64,000 nucleotides of DNA, taken from the NCBI RefSeq assembly GCF_001682855.1, contig NZ_MAQW01000012.1, positions 992,001 through 1,056,000 of the forward strand. Direction: 5' to 3'. Shown piece after piece: positions 8,013-16,118 of the stretch. This stretch comes from Bacillus sp. FJAT-27264. GTDB lineage: Bacteria > Bacillota > Bacilli > Paenibacillales > Paenibacillaceae. Each line of letters opens with the position of its first letter. Positions within the stretch are counted from its first letter, which is position 1. The notes beneath the pieces were generated by a model that did no database searches, was not told the DNA's origin, and saw only the letters and a list, made by a program, of their open reading frames with translations. The position numbers and the translations under genes are program-made.

Positions 8013-8834
8013 TTGTTAAAACGTATTGGGAGTTACGCAACAGTCATATTGGGATCTGCATTGATCGCCAGCGGTTTTAATCTTTTTTTGATTCCGCACC
8101 GTTTACTTAGTGGCGGCGTGTCAGGTCTGTCAATGCTCGTGGGGTATTTTACTCCATTGAACATCAGCCTGCTGTATCTTTTGTTCAACATTCCGCTGCT
8201 TGTGGCAGGATGGTTCCAGCTCGGACGACGATTCATCGTTCTCAGCATCCTCTCCGTCGCTTCCACCACTTGGATGATGACGCTGATTCCAGTAAGAGTG
8301 GTACCTTCAGATATGCTGCTTGCCTCTGTATTTGGCGGCGTGATGGTCGGCATCGGGAGTGGAATCTCCTTCCGCGCTGGCGGATCGTCCGGCGGCTTCG
8401 ATATTCTGGGCTCCATCATTACCCGCTACCGTGATTTTCCGGTGGGTACTATAATCGCGGGAATGAACGGTCTGGTCATTCTGGCAGCAGCTTATTTTGA
8501 CAACAATTGGAACCTTGCTTTGGCATCCATGGTTTCGATCTATGTCACCGGCAAAGTAGTCGACATGATTCACATCAGCCATATCAAGGTAACCGTATAT
8601 ATAGTAACCAACCGTACGGAAGAGCTGCTCAAGCAGTTGCTCGTTCTGCAGCGCGGAGTGACGAAGATCAGAACCGAGGGCGCTTATTCTCACGTGGAAA
8701 AGGACATGCTAATGACAGTAACTACCCGGTATGAGCTTGCAGAGCTGAAACGCATCATCAAAACAACGGACCCGCAAGCTTTTGTTAATATCGTGGAGAC
8801 TGTAGGCGTCATGGGTTCATTCCGTAAGAGGTAA
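8013..8834 (+). CDS. YitT-family membrane protein (DUF161/DUF2179)
   Basis: A 273-residue membrane protein. Five to six hydrophobic segments cover about residues 8-190, with the family block GFNLFLIPHRLLSGGVSGLSML near the N-terminus and GISFRAGGSSGGFDIL in the middle. A C-terminal soluble DUF2179 domain (about 205-265) includes RGVTKIRTEGAYS. The TTG at 8013 is the start; AGAGGTGA lies 6 bases before it. YitT proteins are common in Firmicutes but no transported substrate is firmly established. The gene stands alone. Confidence 0.9.
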   Translation: MLKRIGSYATVILGSALIASGFNLFLIPHRLLSGGVSGLSMLVGYFTPLNISLLYLLFNIPLLVAGWFQLGRRFIVLSILSVASTTWMMTLIPVRVVPSDMLLASVFGGVMVGIGSGISFRAGGSSGGFDILGSIITRYRDFPVGTIIAGMNGLVILAAAYFDNNWNLALASMVSIYVTGKVVDMIHISHIKVTVYIVTNRTEELLKQLLVLQRGVTKIRTEGAYSHVEKDMLMTVTTRYELAELKRIIKTTDPQAFVNIVETVGVMGSFRKR

Positions 8835-9001
8835 ATGAGAAACAATGCACATGCTTTAAATCTGTGGTATATTATAGTCACGCAGGACCCTTTATAATTT
8901 CATGAAGATTGTGCTTTACCTTCTTATTCCAAGCATCTCGTTTTTCTGGGTGAACCCTGAATTCAAGTTCAGTACCATTCGAAAAAGGAAGGGTGATTGT
9001 T

Positions 9002-9196
9002 GTGGAAATGGAAACGGTAAAATTGTCAGCAATCGTCATGAGATGGTATCCCGATATGATGCCGTTTCTCAAGCAGGACGAACTGAATTCGGTGATCGTG
9101 CTGCGCGACGGACTAAGTATTTTGGAACCGGCAGATGCCATGGACATCATCCATTACAGCATCTGTGAGCATCAGAACTCTGCGTACCTTCACTAA
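9002..9196 (+). CDS. Small conserved-looking hypothetical protein
   Basis: A 64-residue soluble protein starting at GTG 9002, preceded by AAGGAAGGGTG at about 8 bases; GTG 8993 would overlap that site. The sequence (METVKLSAIVMRWYPDMMPF, then DAMDIIHYSICEHQNSAYLH) is mixed alpha-beta-like, with no membrane helix or known motif. The good ribosome binding site and balanced composition argue for a real gene. I do not recognise its family. The overlapping minus-strand frame has no comparable start signal. Confidence 0.6.
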   Translation: MEMETVKLSAIVMRWYPDMMPFLKQDELNSVIVLRDGLSILEPADAMDIIHYSICEHQNSAYLH

Positions 9197-9431
9197 GCAA
9201 GCCGCAAGAACATTTTCTTGATTGTTGCCGCTCTGGATTTGGCCGTGTGCTGAATCCGGGCGGCATTTACTTTTTAATCTTCCGTTTAAAATCAATGCAT
9301 CCCGTTTATAAACAGAAAAGGGCCGCTGCACAGGAACACATTGTCAGCAAGTTTATGACAAGTCTGTTCTTTTTGGGAGCAGCTGTTCCTGTATAATTCT
9401 AAGGAACGTACATAAAGGGAGAGAATGAAGA

Positions 9432-10667
9432 ATGAACATCACCTGGGCTCTATTGATGATGACACTGGGAAGCGTAGGCATTCAGCAGGACCAGCATTCA
9501 GCCAATGTGACAGCCGCTTTGCAGGCCGCAGCTAAGAATCCTGCCATCATTGCACAAAACAGCACCAATCCGAGCCAGAATACCACAGACGGAGGAGGCA
9601 TTGCCCCGTCGGCTACACCAGTACCACAGACCGGTGGCCTGAATAGCGCACCTCTCGCTGATCCTCAACCGGATGCACCTAAGGTGAAAGGCATATATGT
9701 CACCGCCTATAGTGCGGGTGGCGCCCGTATGGAGCAATTGCTTAACCTGATTGATTCTACGCAGCTTAATTCCATGGTTATTGATATCAAGGATGATGCC
9801 GGGTATATCACTTACAAGACGGACAACCCGGAGCTTCAGCAAATGGGCGAGCCTAAGCCATTCATCGGAGATATCAACAAACTCATGGAGCGGCTGAAGC
9901 AGCATCAGGTCTATCCGATTGCGCGGATCGTTGTATTCAAGGATACCGTGCTCGCCAAGAAACATCCGGAACTGTCTTTTGTGAATCCGGACGGCACCAT
10001 CTGGAAGAACAAGGGCGGCGATAGCTTCGTTAACCCTTACAATGAAAATGTGTGGAAATACAACGTGGATATTGCGAAGGAAGCGGTCAAGCTCGGCTTC
10101 AAGGAAATCCAGTTCGACTATGTCCGTTTCCCTGAAGGCTTTGAGAAGCGTGCCGAAACGCTGAAATATACCAAGAGTGATAAAGCGCGCATTGACATCA
10201 TTGCGGACTTCGTAAAATATGCCAAGTCAGAGCTTAACCCGCTCGGTGTTCGCGTCTCTGTTGATATCTTCGGCTATGCCGCTTCCGTCCCTGCTGCGGA
10301 AGGCATCGGTCAGGACTTTGTTAAGATCTCCAAGAATGTCGATGTTATCAGTCCGATGGTCTACCCAAGCCATTATACAACTGGCTGGTTTAGTGTTAAG
10401 GACCCGGACAAAGACCCTTATGCAACTATCAAGGGTTCTATGGTGGACACACACAAGAAGCTGGATCCGCTGGGCAGCTACAAACCTGTGATTCGGCCAT
10501 GGATTCAGGATTTCACAGCCAGCTGGCTTGGAAGCGGCCACTATGTGAAGTACGGCAAGCAGCAGGTAGAGGATCAGATACGTGCCTTAAAAGATCAGAA
10601 TGTGGATGAATTCCTGCTCTGGAATGCCAACAACCGCTACACCGCTGATGTAAATTACGAAAAATAA
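9432..10667 (+). CDS. Putative secreted glycoside hydrolase (DUF4015)
   Basis: A 411-residue protein. The N-terminus (MNITWALLMMTLGSVGIQQ) is a short hydrophobic segment that may be a signal or anchor. A Ser/Thr/Pro/Asn-rich linker covers about 20-80. The DUF4015 putative glycosyl hydrolase domain (PF13200) fills about 85-400: VKGIYVTAYSAGG, SMVIDIKDDAGYI, YPIARIVVFKDTVLA, FKEIQFDYVRFPEG and DVISPMVYPSHY are its TIM-barrel strands with conserved Asp and Tyr. GGGAGAG precedes the ATG at suitable distance. It probably acts on cell-wall or exopolysaccharide outside the cell (inference). Catalytic activity is not proven for this family. Confidence 0.82.
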   Translation: MNITWALLMMTLGSVGIQQDQHSANVTAALQAAAKNPAIIAQNSTNPSQNTTDGGGIAPSATPVPQTGGLNSAPLADPQPDAPKVKGIYVTAYSAGGARMEQLLNLIDSTQLNSMVIDIKDDAGYITYKTDNPELQQMGEPKPFIGDINKLMERLKQHQVYPIARIVVFKDTVLAKKHPELSFVNPDGTIWKNKGGDSFVNPYNENVWKYNVDIAKEAVKLGFKEIQFDYVRFPEGFEKRAETLKYTKSDKARIDIIADFVKYAKSELNPLGVRVSVDIFGYAASVPAAEGIGQDFVKISKNVDVISPMVYPSHYTTGWFSVKDPDKDPYATIKGSMVDTHKKLDPLGSYKPVIRPWIQDFTASWLGSGHYVKYGKQQVEDQIRALKDQNVDEFLLWNANNRYTADVNYEK

Positions 10668-10698
10668 GCTTAAGGCCATTATTATTTTTTACGGAATC

Positions 10699-10742
10699 TG
10701 AATCAATTTTATAATTCGGATTTCAATCCGAATAGGTATAAT
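10699..10742 (+). promoter_or_regulatory. Palindromic operator/promoter ahead of the MATE gene
   Basis: The perfect 20-base palindrome ATTCGGATTTCAATCCGAAT (10714-10733) is framed by TATAAT at 10710-10715 on one side and TATAAT at 10737-10742 on the other. The whole block 10699-10738 recurs upstream of yutE (47248-47287, opposite strand) with 38 of 40 bases identical and the same orientation relative to the downstream gene. It therefore looks like a shared regulator site. The regulator is unknown. Confidence 0.65.
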
Positions 10743-10745
10743 ATC

Positions 10746-10774
10746 TAGTCGTACCTAAACCATGTACAACTAGG
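10746..10774 (+). other. Leader hairpin in the MATE 5' region
   Basis: CTAGT-c-GTAC pairs with GTAC-a-ACTAG around a nine-base loop, with one symmetric mismatch. If transcription starts near 10746 this hairpin is the very 5' end of the leader. Its role is unknown. Confidence 0.4.
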
Positions 10775-10779
10775 TATTG

Positions 10780-10809
10780 ATGATTAGACGCTCACTTATG
10801 GATTTATGA
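10780..10809 (+). CDS. Possible leader micro-ORF (MIRRSLMDL)
   Basis: A nine-codon frame, ATG to TGA, lies between the promoter-like block and an intrinsic terminator that precedes the MATE gene. The only upstream purine stretch is TAGGT, a weak ribosome binding site. Leader peptides of this size control efflux and resistance genes elsewhere through ribosome stalling. Here the idea is inference from layout alone. Confidence 0.25.
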   Translation: MIRRSLMDL

Positions 10810-10844
10810 AATTGACTCAATCTGATAGTATATTCTTATTAAGG

Positions 10845-10868
10845 GACCCGGCATCCGCCGGGTCTTTT
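10845..10868 (+). terminator. Intrinsic terminator between promoter region and MATE gene
   Basis: GACCCGGC / GCCGGGTC with a four-base loop, followed by TTTT. It is 57 bases upstream of the MATE start and downstream of the palindromic promoter block, so it is positioned either as an attenuator or as the end of a short leader RNA. It could also be the distant terminator of the DUF4015 gene. Confidence 0.6.
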
Positions 10869-10924
10869 GCCGGGCAGTTTGGCAAAAACCAACCGAAAAA
10901 ATTATAGAACCCGAGGCAAAAACA

Positions 10925-12292
10925 ATGATCCAAAGTAATTCTATTAAGCAAAAAATGGGACAATTCCTGCACATTCTGTTTCCGATTCTGGTCACCCAGA
11001 TTGCGTTGTCCGCCATTACCTTCTTTGACACAAACATGTCCGGCAAGTTCGGCACAGCCGACCTGGCAGGCGTTGCTATTGGCACAAGCCTCTGGATTCC
11101 GATCCAGACCGGATTGAACGGCATTCTGATGGGGATTACCCCTATCGTCTCACATCTTGTCGGCAGCAAAAGAGACAACGAAGTCGCCTATAAAGTTACC
11201 CAAGGCATTTGGCTATCCCTAATTGTCTCTCTGATTGTCCTGCTTATCGGCTTCTTATCACTGTCACCGATTCTGAACTTCATGAATCTGGAGCCTGCGG
11301 TTAGAGATATCGCGGCCCGCTTCCTGGGAGCCATTTCTTTTGGCGTGATTCCACTCTTCGGTTACACCGTCCTGCGGAGCTGCATTGATGCGCTCGGCCA
11401 GACACGTGTCTCCATGTTCATCACACTGATTGCCCTACCGGTTAATGTGGGGCTTAACTATCTTCTGATCTTCGGAAAATTCGGCTTTCCGCAAATGGGC
11501 GGTGTCGGCGCCGGGGTTGCATCCGCGATCACATACTGGGTGATATTCTTTGTTGCACTCGTCTTTATCTACCGGGCCGAGCCGTTTGTGGGGCTCAGAT
11601 TGTTCCGCAAGTTCCATTTCATGTCTCTGTCTACTTTCAAGGAATTGCTCAAAATTGGAGTTCCTATAGGCTTCTCGATTTTCTTCGAGACTGCGGTCTT
11701 CTCAGCGGTGACCCTGCTGATGAGCCGATTCGACACGATGACCATCGCCGCCCACCAGGCAGCGATCAATTTCGCTTCGACCCTGTATATGATCCCGCTC
11801 AGCATCTGTATGAGCCTTACAATCCTTGTTGGCTTCGAGACCGGCTCCGGGCGGCTCAAGGACGCTCGTCAGTACGGCATTATTGGCATCGGCACAGCAG
11901 CGGTGCTTTCATTCGCAACAGCTCTGGTGTTGCTGTTCGCAGGCAATCATGTCGCTGGACTCTACTCTGATGAGCCGGCGGTTATCTCGTTGATCCAGCA
12001 TTTCCTGATCTATGCGATCTTCTTCCAGATCTCGGATGCGATCGCCACTCCGACCCAAGGCGTGCTGCGTGGTTATAAAGACGTGAACCCTGCCTTTATC
12101 ATCTGCTTTATCGCCTACTGGGTGATTGGACTACCAGTAGGCTACGTGCTGGCGACTTATACCGATTTGGGTGCTTATGGCTACTGGATCGGACTAATCA
12201 CCGGTTTGGCAATCGGAGCAATACTGCTGATGTCTAGACTCGTTATTGTGCAGCGCCATTTTGCTGCCAAGGTGAACGCAGGCGAAGAATAA
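10925..12292 (+). CDS. MATE-family multidrug/cation antiporter
   Basis: A 455-residue membrane protein with 12 predicted helices and the two-fold internal symmetry of NorM-type MATE exporters. Family landmarks: HILFPILVTQIALSAITFFD (TM1), FDTNMSGKFGTADLAGVAIG (loop 1-2), LNYLLIFGKFGFPQMGGVGA (TM6) and GVPIGFSIFFETAVFSAVTL (TM7). Such pumps export cationic drugs or dyes in exchange for sodium or protons. GAGG lies about 8 bases before the ATG. The leader carries a palindrome, a hairpin, a micro-ORF and a terminator, so expression is probably conditional. Substrate unknown. Confidence 0.92.
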   Translation: MIQSNSIKQKMGQFLHILFPILVTQIALSAITFFDTNMSGKFGTADLAGVAIGTSLWIPIQTGLNGILMGITPIVSHLVGSKRDNEVAYKVTQGIWLSLIVSLIVLLIGFLSLSPILNFMNLEPAVRDIAARFLGAISFGVIPLFGYTVLRSCIDALGQTRVSMFITLIALPVNVGLNYLLIFGKFGFPQMGGVGAGVASAITYWVIFFVALVFIYRAEPFVGLRLFRKFHFMSLSTFKELLKIGVPIGFSIFFETAVFSAVTLLMSRFDTMTIAAHQAAINFASTLYMIPLSICMSLTILVGFETGSGRLKDARQYGIIGIGTAAVLSFATALVLLFAGNHVAGLYSDEPAVISLIQHFLIYAIFFQISDAIATPTQGVLRGYKDVNPAFIICFIAYWVIGLPVGYVLATYTDLGAYGYWIGLITGLAIGAILLMSRLVIVQRHFAAKVNAGEE

Positions 12293-12314
12293 GCCTGCTA
12301 GAAATGATTGCACA

Positions 12315-12354
12315 AAGCAGCGATGCACGTTGATAGCGTGATCGCTGCTTTTTT
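12315..12354 (+). terminator. Terminator after the MATE gene
   Basis: AAGCAGCGAT-g-CACG pairs with CGTG-ATCGCTGCTT around a short loop, followed by TTTT. A clear rho-independent terminator. Confidence 0.85.
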
Positions 12355-12433
12355 GCGTATGATGATAGGATTTATGTAACCTAATTGGTTGCTAGGTACA
12401 GGAATAAGCCTGGTTCAAAATCAAAGTAGAAAT

Positions 12434-12490
12434 CAAGTTCGAATGCAAGTTCGAATGCAAGTTCGAATGCAAGTTCGAATGCAAGTTCGA
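12434..12490. repeat. 12-bp tandem repeat (CAAGTTCGAATG), about 4.75 copies
   Basis: Four exact copies of CAAGTTCGAATG plus a partial fifth. Each unit contains the palindrome TTCGAA. The array is within a long non-coding gap. The array length is probably variable between strains. Confidence 0.9.
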
Positions 12491-12644
12491 AAGGCTGAGG
12501 AGCTTTCCCCTTTTGCAATAAATAGTTAACTCGGGGAGGAGAAGTTGTTCATAAATGTAGTTCAATTCATCCCCATAGCCCCATACGCTCAACTTCGGCC
12601 CCTTGCCTCCACCTTGGGATATAGTAGACAAACTCATCTCGCAG

Positions 12645-12740
12645 GGTGCACCTATGAAATTAGCATACAATATTGCACTTAATTGCAAAATTATATGATT
12701 CCGTATGAAATTAAGGTACAGAATTACCCTTATTTCGATG
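12645..12740 (-). repeat. Decayed half copy of the ~190-bp dispersed palindromic repeat
   Basis: Read on the minus strand this segment carries CTGTACCTTAAT followed about 40 bases later by AATTAAGTGCAATATTGTA, the same order and spacing as the left half of the copies at 25269, 33645 and 53728. The right half is not recognisable. It is the most diverged member of the family. Confidence 0.6.
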
Positions 12741-12904
12741 CACACGTGCTCCAGCCAGCTATCTGCATTCTGCCACCTATCGGCAGCTATTGGGCCACTT
12801 TTCCATCGGAGTGTTACACTTTTTTTTACATTGTATGGTTTCCTAAACCCCAAAAAAAGGGCAAGCTTCGCTCACCCCACAAACATTTAATTTCTTATAC
12901 GTTG

Positions 12905-12932
12905 AAAAAAGGAACAGCATGACTGCTGTCCC
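12905..12932 (-). terminator. Terminator downstream of the CstR operon repeat region
   Basis: GGAACAGCA (12911-12919) pairs with TGCTGTCCC (12924-12932); on the minus strand the hairpin is followed by six T. It is the first terminator reached after cstR, about 290 bases beyond its stop. Confidence 0.6.
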
Positions 12933-12944
12933 CTCCGTTTAAAC

Positions 12945-13205
12945 TCTTTGCTATTTAATCGCTAAGCTTCAAACCCTTCACTTCTTCACAACCTAACTAT
13001 TTAACTGCTTAGCTTCTAACACTTAACTACCAAGCCACCTGGCTGCTTGGCTTCTAACACTTAACTACCTAACTGCTTAGCTTTTAACCCTTAACGCCTT
13101 CGCTAACGAACTGCTTAGCTTCTAGCCCTTAACTCCTTCGCTACCTCGCTACCGAACTGCTTAGGTTCTAATCGCTTGGTCTCTAACCTCTAAACCGCTT
13201 AACGC
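12945..13205. repeat. Degenerate tandem repeat region downstream of cstR
   Basis: The phrase AACTGCTTAGCTTCTAAC and the phrase CTTAACTACC alternate about five times with point changes and small gaps (units near 12950, 12990, 13040, 13085 and 13140). Composition is low in complexity, with no reading frame that has a start signal. The repeat would be part of the 3' untranslated region of the CDR-cstR operon. Confidence 0.65.
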
Positions 13206-13218
13206 TCGAGCTGGTTCC

Positions 13219-13479
13219 TTATCTACTCTTAACGAGCAGCTCTACTGCTTCCTTTATCACCTTGTCCGGCGAATGGCCCTGCTCCAGCTCTTCTTGAATA
13301 CAATGCTGCAGATTGGAACCGATCACAGTCCCTACAGTTCGGTCAACCGCTGTACGGATGGCCGTCAATTGGGTAACAATCTCGCGGCAGTCCTTTCCTT
13401 CCTCCAGCATCCCCAATACACCACGGACCTGTCCCTCGATCCGCTTCAGTCTATTTTTGATCGCATTATCATACTCCAT
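13219..13479 (-). CDS. cstR: CstR-like persulfide-sensing repressor (CsoR/FrmR family)
   Basis: An 86-residue all-helical repressor of the DUF156 family. With the ATG at 13479 (AAAGGATG upstream at 11 bases) the two cysteines fall at positions 31 and 60, exactly the pair used by CstR for di- and persulfide sensing. The histidine that copper-sensing CsoR places four residues before its last cysteine is replaced by Asn (GSNLQHC), arguing against copper. The gene lies directly after the sulfur-handling fusion gene, and a CsoR/CstR-type operator precedes that gene, so it presumably autoregulates the pair. An ATG at 13491 is within the ribosome binding site and less likely. Confidence 0.85.
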   Translation of the reverse strand: MEYDNAIKNRLKRIEGQVRGVLGMLEEGKDCREIVTQLTAIRTAVDRTVGTVIGSNLQHCIQEELEQGHSPDKVIKEAVELLVKSR

Positions 13480-13494
13480 AGCTTCACACATCCT

Positions 13495-16026
13495 TTAAAT
13501 AAACAAGTTAACGCCTGCATCGTCGGCAGCGCCGAGATAACTGGCTACACCTCCAAAATCCACACCGTCCAGCAGCTCTTCCTTCTTAATCCCCATAATA
13601 TCCATACTCATCGTACAGGCAATCATCCGCACTCCTGCGTTCATGGCTCCCTGCATCAGTTGCTCCAAGGAGTCTACATTCTTCTGTTCCATCGCATGGC
13701 GGATCATCTTCGGCCCCAGCCCGCCCATATTCATTTTGGACAGCGGCAGGGATTTGCTACCCTGTGGCATCATGAGTCCGAACATTCGCTCCATGCCGCT
13801 CTTCTCTACCGCAGGCGCCTGTACTTTCCGCAGAATGTTTAAACCCCAGAACGTAAAGAACATCGTCACTTGCTTGCCCATAGCGACAGCTCCGGTTGCA
13901 ATAATGAAGGATGCGATCGCTTTGTCCAAATCACCGCTGAACACGACCATGGTCGAACCATTCTTGTTCCCAGAATCTGCTTCAGGGATCATTAACCGGC
14001 CATCTTGATTCTGAGAAGTGTCCCGACCTTTGCGCAGCACGGCAGTTACCCTCCCCTGAGACACATCCAGCGCTTCCAGTGTATTGCCTGTTTTAAGGCA
14101 CCACTGCTCAATATCCGCTGCAAAACCAAAGTCTGTCGAGGTAACCTCCAGCTGGCCGCCTTCTTCCAGTGATTGTACCGTTTCGTATACCTTGAGTATA
14201 GGCCCCGGGCATTGCAATCCGCAAGTATCCAGCAGGGTCAACTGCGCATTCGTTCCTATTGGATCACGGGAAACTGATACCTCGGAGGGGTACTCGTGTC
14301 TTGGCTGTTCGCTCTTTCCTTGAGTCGGACCACCGCCAGTCGGGCTACTGCCTGCTTCTGGGGGTTGGGGCAGTAGCCGGGCTCGCAGCATTGAAGCATA
14401 GGTCTTGTAACCCCCATCTACATTACGAACGCGATAACCATGTTGGCTTAACAACCGTGCCGCGATATATCCGCGCAATCCTACCTGACAAGAGACCGCG
14501 ATCTCCTGCTCGTGAGGGATCTCAGCCAACCGGCTACGTAGCTGACCAAGTGGAATATGAATGGACCTTGGAATAGCCCCTGCCAGCAGTTCAGCCGCAT
14601 CTCTGACATCAATGATCAGCCCGCCATTTCTGTAAAAAGCATCTACCTCATACCACTGAAGCGTATCTACCAAACCATCCATCAGATTGGAGGCGATATA
14701 ACCCGCCATATTGACAGGGTCCTTGGCTGATGAGTATGGCGGCGCATACGCTAGCTCGATGTCAGCCAGTTCTTGCACATCCAGCTTGCCGCGGATGGCT
14801 GTGGCGATCACGTCGATTCTTTTATCCACTCCATCCGCTCCGACGGCCTGTGCGCCATAGATTTCACCCGTCTCAGGATTGAACAACAGCTTCATTGAGA
14901 TCGGCGAGCTTTCAGGATAGTATCCTGCGTGGGAGTTCGGGTGCAGATGAACCGCCTTGTACGGAACGCTAAGCCGGCGTAGCGTTTTCTCGTTGTTGCC
15001 CGTCGAAGCCGCTGTCAGCGCAAAGGTCTTGATGATTGCCGTACCAAGCGCACCCTCATACGCTATGGGCTTACCGTTGATGTGATCAGCTACCAGTCTT
15101 CCTTGGCGATTCGCTCCCCAGGCGAGCGACACCATCGTAGCGAATCCATGATTCCGGTCTTTGACCTCAATGGCATCACCCACTGCGTAAATGGCAGGGT
15201 CGCTGGTTTGAAACTGGGCATTCACCTTGACTGCCCCACGGAATCCAAGCTCAAGTCCGCTAGATTGGGCCAGATCGTTCTCTGGACTTACCCCGATTGC
15301 CATAATAACCATTTCCGTGTGTAGCAAATCTCCGGAGGTCAGATGCAATTCACGACCTGCAGACTTAAATTCCTTTACGCCTTCCTTCAGCCGGATATCC
15401 ACCCCATTAAGGTTCATATGCTGCTCCACAAGGATCGCCATTTCAGGATCGAGCGGATTCAGCAGTTGTTCCCCGCGATCAAGAAGAGTAATCTCAACAC
15501 CGCGTTCGCGCAGATTCTCAGCCATTTCCAGTCCGATAAACCCTCCGCCGATAACCGTCGCATGTTTAGGATGGCGCTCATCTACAAAGCCTTTAATCCT
15601 ATCCGTATCCTGAACATTTCTTAGCGTGAACAAGTTAGCCGCACTTTCGATGCCCGTAATCTCTGGCATTATAGGCCTTGCACCCGGCGATAGCACTACG
15701 AGATCGTAGGCTTCTGTCCCTTCTTCACCCGTGAGTGTGTTGCGGAAGCGGATAAGCTTCTGTTCGCGATCTATTGCCGTTACCTCTGTCAGCACGCGTA
15801 CAACAATGTTAAAGCGGTCTTTAATCCCCTTGGGGGTCTGTAGGAACAATTTCTCCCGGGCATTGATGCTACCGCCAATATAGTAAGGCAATCCGCAGTT
15901 GGCAAAAGAAACATGCTCCCCCCGCTCGAACATCACAATCTCGTCTCGCTCATTCAAACGCCGAAGCCTCGCTGCAGCGGAAGCCCCTCCGGCCACGCCC
16001 CCAATGATTACAATTCTTCTATTCAT
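13495..16026 (-). CDS. CoA-disulfide reductase-rhodanese-TusA-DsrE fusion protein
   Basis: An 843-residue four-domain sulfur-trafficking enzyme. Residues about 1-445 are an FAD/NAD(P)H CoA-disulfide or persulfide reductase: IVIIGGVAGGASAAARLRRL, active Cys in SFANCGLPYYIGG, and a second Rossmann block VIGGGFIGLE. A rhodanese domain follows at about 460-550, with Cys in VSCQVGLRGY. A TusA/SirA-like domain occupies about 610-680 with the CPGP motif (CGLQCPGPILK). A DsrE/DsrF-like domain closes it at about 700-843, with Cys in MIACTMSMDI. All active cysteines are present, so sulfane sulfur could pass between domains. The ATG at 16026 follows AGGAGG. It forms an operon with cstR. Confidence 0.93.
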   Translation of the reverse strand: MNRRIVIIGGVAGGASAAARLRRLNERDEIVMFERGEHVSFANCGLPYYIGGSINAREKLFLQTPKGIKDRFNIVVRVLTEVTAIDREQKLIRFRNTLTGEEGTEAYDLVVLSPGARPIMPEITGIESAANLFTLRNVQDTDRIKGFVDERHPKHATVIGGGFIGLEMAENLRERGVEITLLDRGEQLLNPLDPEMAILVEQHMNLNGVDIRLKEGVKEFKSAGRELHLTSGDLLHTEMVIMAIGVSPENDLAQSSGLELGFRGAVKVNAQFQTSDPAIYAVGDAIEVKDRNHGFATMVSLAWGANRQGRLVADHINGKPIAYEGALGTAIIKTFALTAASTGNNEKTLRRLSVPYKAVHLHPNSHAGYYPESSPISMKLLFNPETGEIYGAQAVGADGVDKRIDVIATAIRGKLDVQELADIELAYAPPYSSAKDPVNMAGYIASNLMDGLVDTLQWYEVDAFYRNGGLIIDVRDAAELLAGAIPRSIHIPLGQLRSRLAEIPHEQEIAVSCQVGLRGYIAARLLSQHGYRVRNVDGGYKTYASMLRARLLPQPPEAGSSPTGGGPTQGKSEQPRHEYPSEVSVSRDPIGTNAQLTLLDTCGLQCPGPILKVYETVQSLEEGGQLEVTSTDFGFAADIEQWCLKTGNTLEALDVSQGRVTAVLRKGRDTSQNQDGRLMIPEADSGNKNGSTMVVFSGDLDKAIASFIIATGAVAMGKQVTMFFTFWGLNILRKVQAPAVEKSGMERMFGLMMPQGSKSLPLSKMNMGGLGPKMIRHAMEQKNVDSLEQLMQGAMNAGVRMIACTMSMDIMGIKKEELLDGVDFGGVASYLGAADDAGVNLFI

Positions 16027-16043
16027 CTCTCATCCTCCTCAAT

Positions 16044-16089
16044 TATACCCTATGGGGTATATATTATACGGGTGGGGGTATGTTGTCAA
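16044..16089 (-). promoter_or_regulatory. Promoter with CsoR/CstR-type operator
   Basis: The inverted repeat TATACCC-TATG-GGGTATA (16044-16061) is the G/C-tract operator typical of CsoR/CstR repressors. It overlaps the start side of a promoter: TATAAT on the minus strand at 16068-16063 and TTGACA at 16089-16084, spacing 15. The fusion gene starts 18 bases downstream of the operator edge. Confidence 0.8.
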
Positions 16090-16118
16090 ATGCAAAATAT
16101 CCAGTCATCTTCAAGAGT

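Noticed and set aside
10668..10924. Riboswitch ahead of the MATE gene
   Set aside because: A terminator and hairpin are present, but I could not match any known aptamer consensus; listed only as a possible attenuator.
12392..12853. A 153-residue minus-strand frame with repeated NLHS units
   Set aside because: It is open mainly because it crosses the 12-bp tandem array and half copy D; no start signal and no family.
12945..13205. CRISPR-like array
   Set aside because: Repeat phrases are short and degenerate, have no constant spacer length, and no cas genes are nearby.
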